Shown: in pieces, positions 61,956 to 64,000 of the stretch
How the letters are laid out: each line of letters opens with the position of its first letter
Position numbering within the stretch: position 1 is the first letter of the stretch
Origin: Cyanophora paradoxa
Taxonomy: Eukaryota > Glaucocystophyceae > Cyanophorales > Cyanophoraceae
Length of the DNA: 64,000 bases
Direction of reading: 5' to 3'
Assembly (NCBI GenBank): GCA_004431415.1
Contig: QPMI01000531.1
Coordinates: forward strand, 119,844 to 183,843
Notes under the pieces: model-generated
Databases searched by the model: none
Seen by the model: the letters and a program-made list of their open reading frames with translations, nothing else
What the model was told of the DNA's origin: nothing
Made by a program: the position numbers and the translations under genes

Positions 61956-61960
61956 GAAAA
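61956..61960 (-). promoter_or_regulatory. TTTTC motif before 61924 gene
   Basis: CATTTTCTGAACC on the minus strand, 32-36 nt before the ATG. Confidence 0.5.
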
Positions 61961-61984
61961 TGGCGCCAAGTCCGAGCTTATTTT

Positions 61985-62070
61985 TTTACCGGCGGGGCCT
62001 GGCGAGTCCCGAGTCCAGGTTTTGGACTATGACGTATTCGACTATGACGTATTCGCGTCCGCGTCACTTC
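61985..62070 (+). promoter_or_regulatory. CRE-like module between divergent genes
   Basis: Reads TTTTGGACTATGACGTATTC then GACTATGACGTATTCGCG. TGACGTA occurs twice, 16 nt apart. It is preceded by TTTTTTTACCGGCGGGGCC, also found before the copy at 61101. Relative to the gene at 62175 it has the same orientation that the 60637 copy has relative to the gene at 60570, as expected of a directional promoter, perhaps used by a bZIP factor. Confidence 0.45.
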
Positions 62071-62174
62071 CCCCCCTCTTCAGGTGAGCGCTCACCTGAC
62101 CCTCACCTGAACGGCCTCAAAACCGCAGCCGCGCCGCGCCCTCGCTCACACTTCACAGCCAAGAAGAATCAAGA

Positions 62175-62440
62175 ATGTGCGCCCCAAGTACGAGACCTGC
62201 TGCCTGACCTTCGGCATCTTCGAGTACGAGGCCATGGACGAGGATCTCGACGAGAACGGCGAGATCTGCTTCAACTACTGCAGGCTGCTGCGCAACATCT
62301 CGCTGGAGTGCCGCAAAGGGCGACTGCTTCCAGCACATCATGCTCAATCCGCAAGAACGAGATCACCCTGTACGCCGTCGCCAGCCCCAGCGCCAGATTT
62401 AGACTCTCGAATATTCGCGTAGCCGTGATTGAGGCTCTCC
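62175..62440 (+). CDS. Unknown small viral-block protein, frame-broken
   Basis: ATG at 62175 leads to a stop after ten codons, but from 62177 a one-base-shifted frame has clear coding character: RPKYETCCLTFGIFEYEAMD, EDLDENGEICFNYCRLL, ISLECRKG. Frame changes near 62325 and 62350 join DCFQHIML and RKNEITLYAVASPSARF. About 85 residues, Cys- and acid-rich. No family recognised. It lacks the TTTTC motif and instead follows the CRE-like module. Confidence 0.4.
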
Positions 62441-62535
62441 CCCTCCCAGTGAGACGAATTGAACACGTGTTTTACCTGAATCACCTGAGCGCTCACCCGA
62501 GGTCAGCCTGAAGTCAGGTGGGGCGGCCTTAAATA

Positions 62536-62542
62536 TTTTCTA
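62536..62542 (+). promoter_or_regulatory. TTTTCTA motif before 62578 gene
   Basis: AAATATTTTCTAGCGCTAGG, 42 nt before the ATG. TAGCGCTAG also follows the motif at 58828. Confidence 0.5.
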
Positions 62543-62577
62543 GCGCTAGGCTGATCGCACACTAAGCTCAGACAACA

Positions 62578-63351
62578 ATGGCCACCGTCCGCAACGCCAC
62601 CGAGATCGACCCCGCCAAGCTCGCCTTCGAAATCGATGCCAACGCCGCATCAAGGCCAAGTACGACGGCCTGCAGGGCCTCATGATGTACGCGCCGCCCA
62701 TGGTCACGATCAACCCGTGCATCACACCGAGCAAGGCAAGGCGTGGAGCGACGAGAAGAAGGCCTTCGTCATGGAAGAAAACGGCGGATTTTACACGCTG
62801 GACCTCACCGATCTCAGCGCCGTCGACGGCCAGACGAACCAGCCGCGGACGAGTTCCTCAAGCTGCTGGAGGCCCTGGACGCGAAATTCTGCGAGTTCGT
62901 GCAGCAGAACCAGGCCAAGCTCAAGGTCTCGCCCGGGCGCGCCCTCTCCAAGGATCAGATCTCGGTGCTGCGACGCCCAGCGTGCGCATCAAGGTCGACA
63001 AGGAGTCGGGCCAGGCCTTCTACAAGTACCTCAACATGCGCATCCGCACGCAGACGATGGCGGGCAAGCGCAAGACGATCCCAGTCGTCGACATGTCCAA
63101 CTACCTCATCACGAGCGCGCCACATCGGCACCGGAGACCTGGTGGCGGCCCTCGTTAAAATCGACACCGCCTACGCCATCCCGAGGGCAAGTTCGGCCTC
63201 AAGTGGTCCTTCCTCGCCGTGCAGCAGTGCAAGGTCGGCGCCTTTCGCTTCGCCGGCCGCACGCCCGAGCTGCCTTCAAGCCCTACGACAACGAGGCCGA
63301 TTTCGAGCCCTACCTAAACCCCGAGTCTATGTACACCACCCCATGCAGTAG
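62578..63351 (+). CDS. Candidate OB-fold ssDNA-binding protein (nucleocytovirus type), heavily frame-broken
   Basis: ATG 62578 (MATVRNATEIDPAKLAFEID). Eight successive open segments, each with high GC3 and sensible composition, lie in changing frames: GLMMYAPPMVTINPC, AWSDEKKAFVMEENGGFYTL, EFLKLLEALDAKFCEFV, SVRIKVDKESGQAFYKYLN, IGTGDLVAALVKIDTAYAIP, EGKFGLKWSFLAVQQCKVG, FKPYDNEADFEPYLN. Changes are near 62648, 62723, 62845, 62970, 63119, 63181, 63272 and 63340. The RIK...GTG(D)LVAALVKI...GKFGLKW...VQQCKV order resembles the DUF5871/T7 gp2.5-like ssDNA-binding proteins of large DNA viruses. The stop is TAG 63349-63351, followed by AATAAA at 63359. Confidence 0.5.
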
Positions 63352-63358
63352 TTTAGAA

Positions 63359-63364
63359 CGAATA
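63359..63364 (+). terminator. AATAAA 3'-end signal
   Basis: AATAAA lies eight bases after the stop of the candidate ssDNA-binding gene, in an AT-rich 50-bp spacer before the convergent gene. Confidence 0.4.
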
Positions 63365-63400
63365 AATTGTAAATTCTCTGGTGCAATTGATTACAAGCGT

Positions 63401-64000
63401 TTACATCAGAGGCCGTTGAACTTGCCGCCACCGCCCTGGCTCCGCCGCCGTCGAGGCCGCCGCCTCCGTCACCTCCTTCATCATCTCCGGTTCGCGTTGG
63501 CCGCGTGCACCGCCAGCACCGTCTGCACCAGGGCCATCCCCAGGCGCGCTCGGCCCAGGGTCACCGTAGCGCGAGTACTTAATCACCAGCTCCTCTAAGA
63601 TCGGCTGCACCTGGTCCATGGAAGAGAGCGTCGCCTGCCCGAGCCCGTCTAACTTCAGGCGATCGGATCGTACGCTTTGTTAAGGTGCTCCAGCGAGTGC
63701 ATGCCGCGATCAGAAAGAGGCGCGCCGCCTCCAGCGAACCCCGCGTGCTCAGCTCGCGCTGAATTTCCTCGTACTCTTCCTTCAGCTCGTCCAGCGGCGT
63801 GGCGAGGCTCAGCTTCTTCGTGGACGTCAGCTCGCCCCCGAACGAGCGCCTGTACTGCGCGATCTGCCGCAGAACCTGCTTCTTCTCGTCCACGTCCACC
63901 TCGCCTCGTCGCGCGGCCTCTCCTGCAGGTCGATCCCACGCCTTTTTCACGCTCTGCTCCTTCTTCTTCGTCATTTCGATGTGCTCCTGCACGCTGAAGC
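63401..64000 (-). CDS. Partial gene resembling a nucleocytovirus family (DUF5767-like), frame-broken
   Basis: Runs off the right edge, so its start is outside. Helical charged N-terminal part (KKKEQSVKKAWDRPAGEA, LRQIAQYRRSFGGEL), then LATPLDELKEEYEEIQREL and, after frame changes near 63710 and 63655, HSLEHLNKAYDPIA followed by KLDGLGQATLSSMDQV and QPILEELVIKYSRY. The E-x-LN...(Y/F)DP...KLDG...(L/V)xELxxKY pattern is one I recall from a conserved protein of nucleocytoviruses (Pfam DUF5767). From memory only; a profile search must confirm. A hydrophobic segment in a third frame near 63530-63570 (LGMALVQTVLAVHAA) may be the natural C-terminus. Confidence 0.5.

Larger units (their letters stand above)
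49808..64000. mobile_element. Endogenous dsDNA virus-like element (left part; continues beyond the window)
   Basis: A 14-kb block of densely packed, mostly intronless small genes on both strands, with a private promoter-like motif, private 3' palindromes and replication genes (YqaJ nuclease, origin-binding-type helicase, candidate ssDNA-binding protein). The right-most gene resembles a nucleocytovirus-specific family. Gene style contrasts sharply with the intron-rich genes to the left. It could be a polinton-like virus, a small nucleocytovirus relative or part of a giant endogenous viral element. No capsid, packaging ATPase or integrase gene is visible, so the type cannot be fixed. Confidence 0.75.

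Noticed and set aside
49808-64000. Reading the whole block as a provirus of known type
   Set aside because: No capsid, packaging ATPase, polymerase or integrase seen, so only a general viral origin is supported.

Overview
The window looks like nuclear DNA of a GC-rich unicellular eukaryote, most likely a microalga; a haptophyte-like alga is my best guess but not proven. The reasons are very GC-rich genes split by many short C/G-rich introns (GT-AG, with a few probable GC-AG), long G/C-only minisatellites, extracellular Thr/Ser-Pro-rich proteins, a split-repeat tyrosine-recombinase retrotransposon, a Ty3/gypsy element, and an integrated virus-like block whose genes follow quite different rules. 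There is no prokaryotic operon structure, no rRNA or tRNA that I can support, and no CRISPR array.

Layout. 1.0-3.0 kb (-): a secreted or type I membrane His/Pro-rich protein. 3.6-6.6 kb (+): a TKL-type kinase with a C-terminal SH2 domain. 7.2-13.3 kb: a PAT-like tyrosine-recombinase retrotransposon with split direct repeats, flanked by a 114-116 bp direct duplication. 13.8-18.5 kb (-): a multi-pass membrane protein ending in a class I cyclic-nucleotide phosphodiesterase domain. 18.5-22.1 kb: non-coding, with a 450-bp tandem duplication. 22.1-31.5 kb: a nearly complete Ty3/gypsy element with two 429-bp LTRs. 32.3-34.7 kb (+): a CAMK-like Ser/Thr kinase. 35.1-35.5 kb (-): a second SH2 C-terminus, next to a 139-bp satellite. 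39.1-43.3 kb (+): a membrane protein with a beta-propeller-like ectodomain and a Ser/Pro-rich stalk. 43.5-44.8 kb (+): a 5'-truncated family A DNA polymerase. 46.1-47.5 kb: a 45-bp minisatellite.

From about 49.8 kb to the right edge lies the most interesting part: an endogenous dsDNA virus-like element, probably continuing past 64 kb. It encodes two tandem paralogues of unknown function, a YqaJ-type nuclease, a large origin-binding-protein-type superfamily 2 helicase, at least four small membrane or tail-anchored proteins, several small basic or acidic proteins, a candidate OB-fold ssDNA-binding protein, and a partial gene resembling a nucleocytovirus-specific family. It has its own signals. 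An (A/T)TTTTC(T) promoter-like motif stands about 18-42 nt before the start of nearly every gene, sense-oriented 50-bp palindromic repeats follow the two convergent genes, and a 95-bp CRE-like module occurs four times. Two of the modules face each other around an AT-rich core beside five 8-bp iterons, which resembles a replication origin and fits the origin-binding-type helicase. Capsid and packaging genes were not seen and may lie beyond the window.

Most long reading frames in the transposons and the viral block are interrupted by single-base frame changes, densest at 62.6-63.3 kb. Because the two LTRs of the Ty3 element look identical, so that the insertion is young, part of this may be uncorrected indels in the assembly rather than decay.
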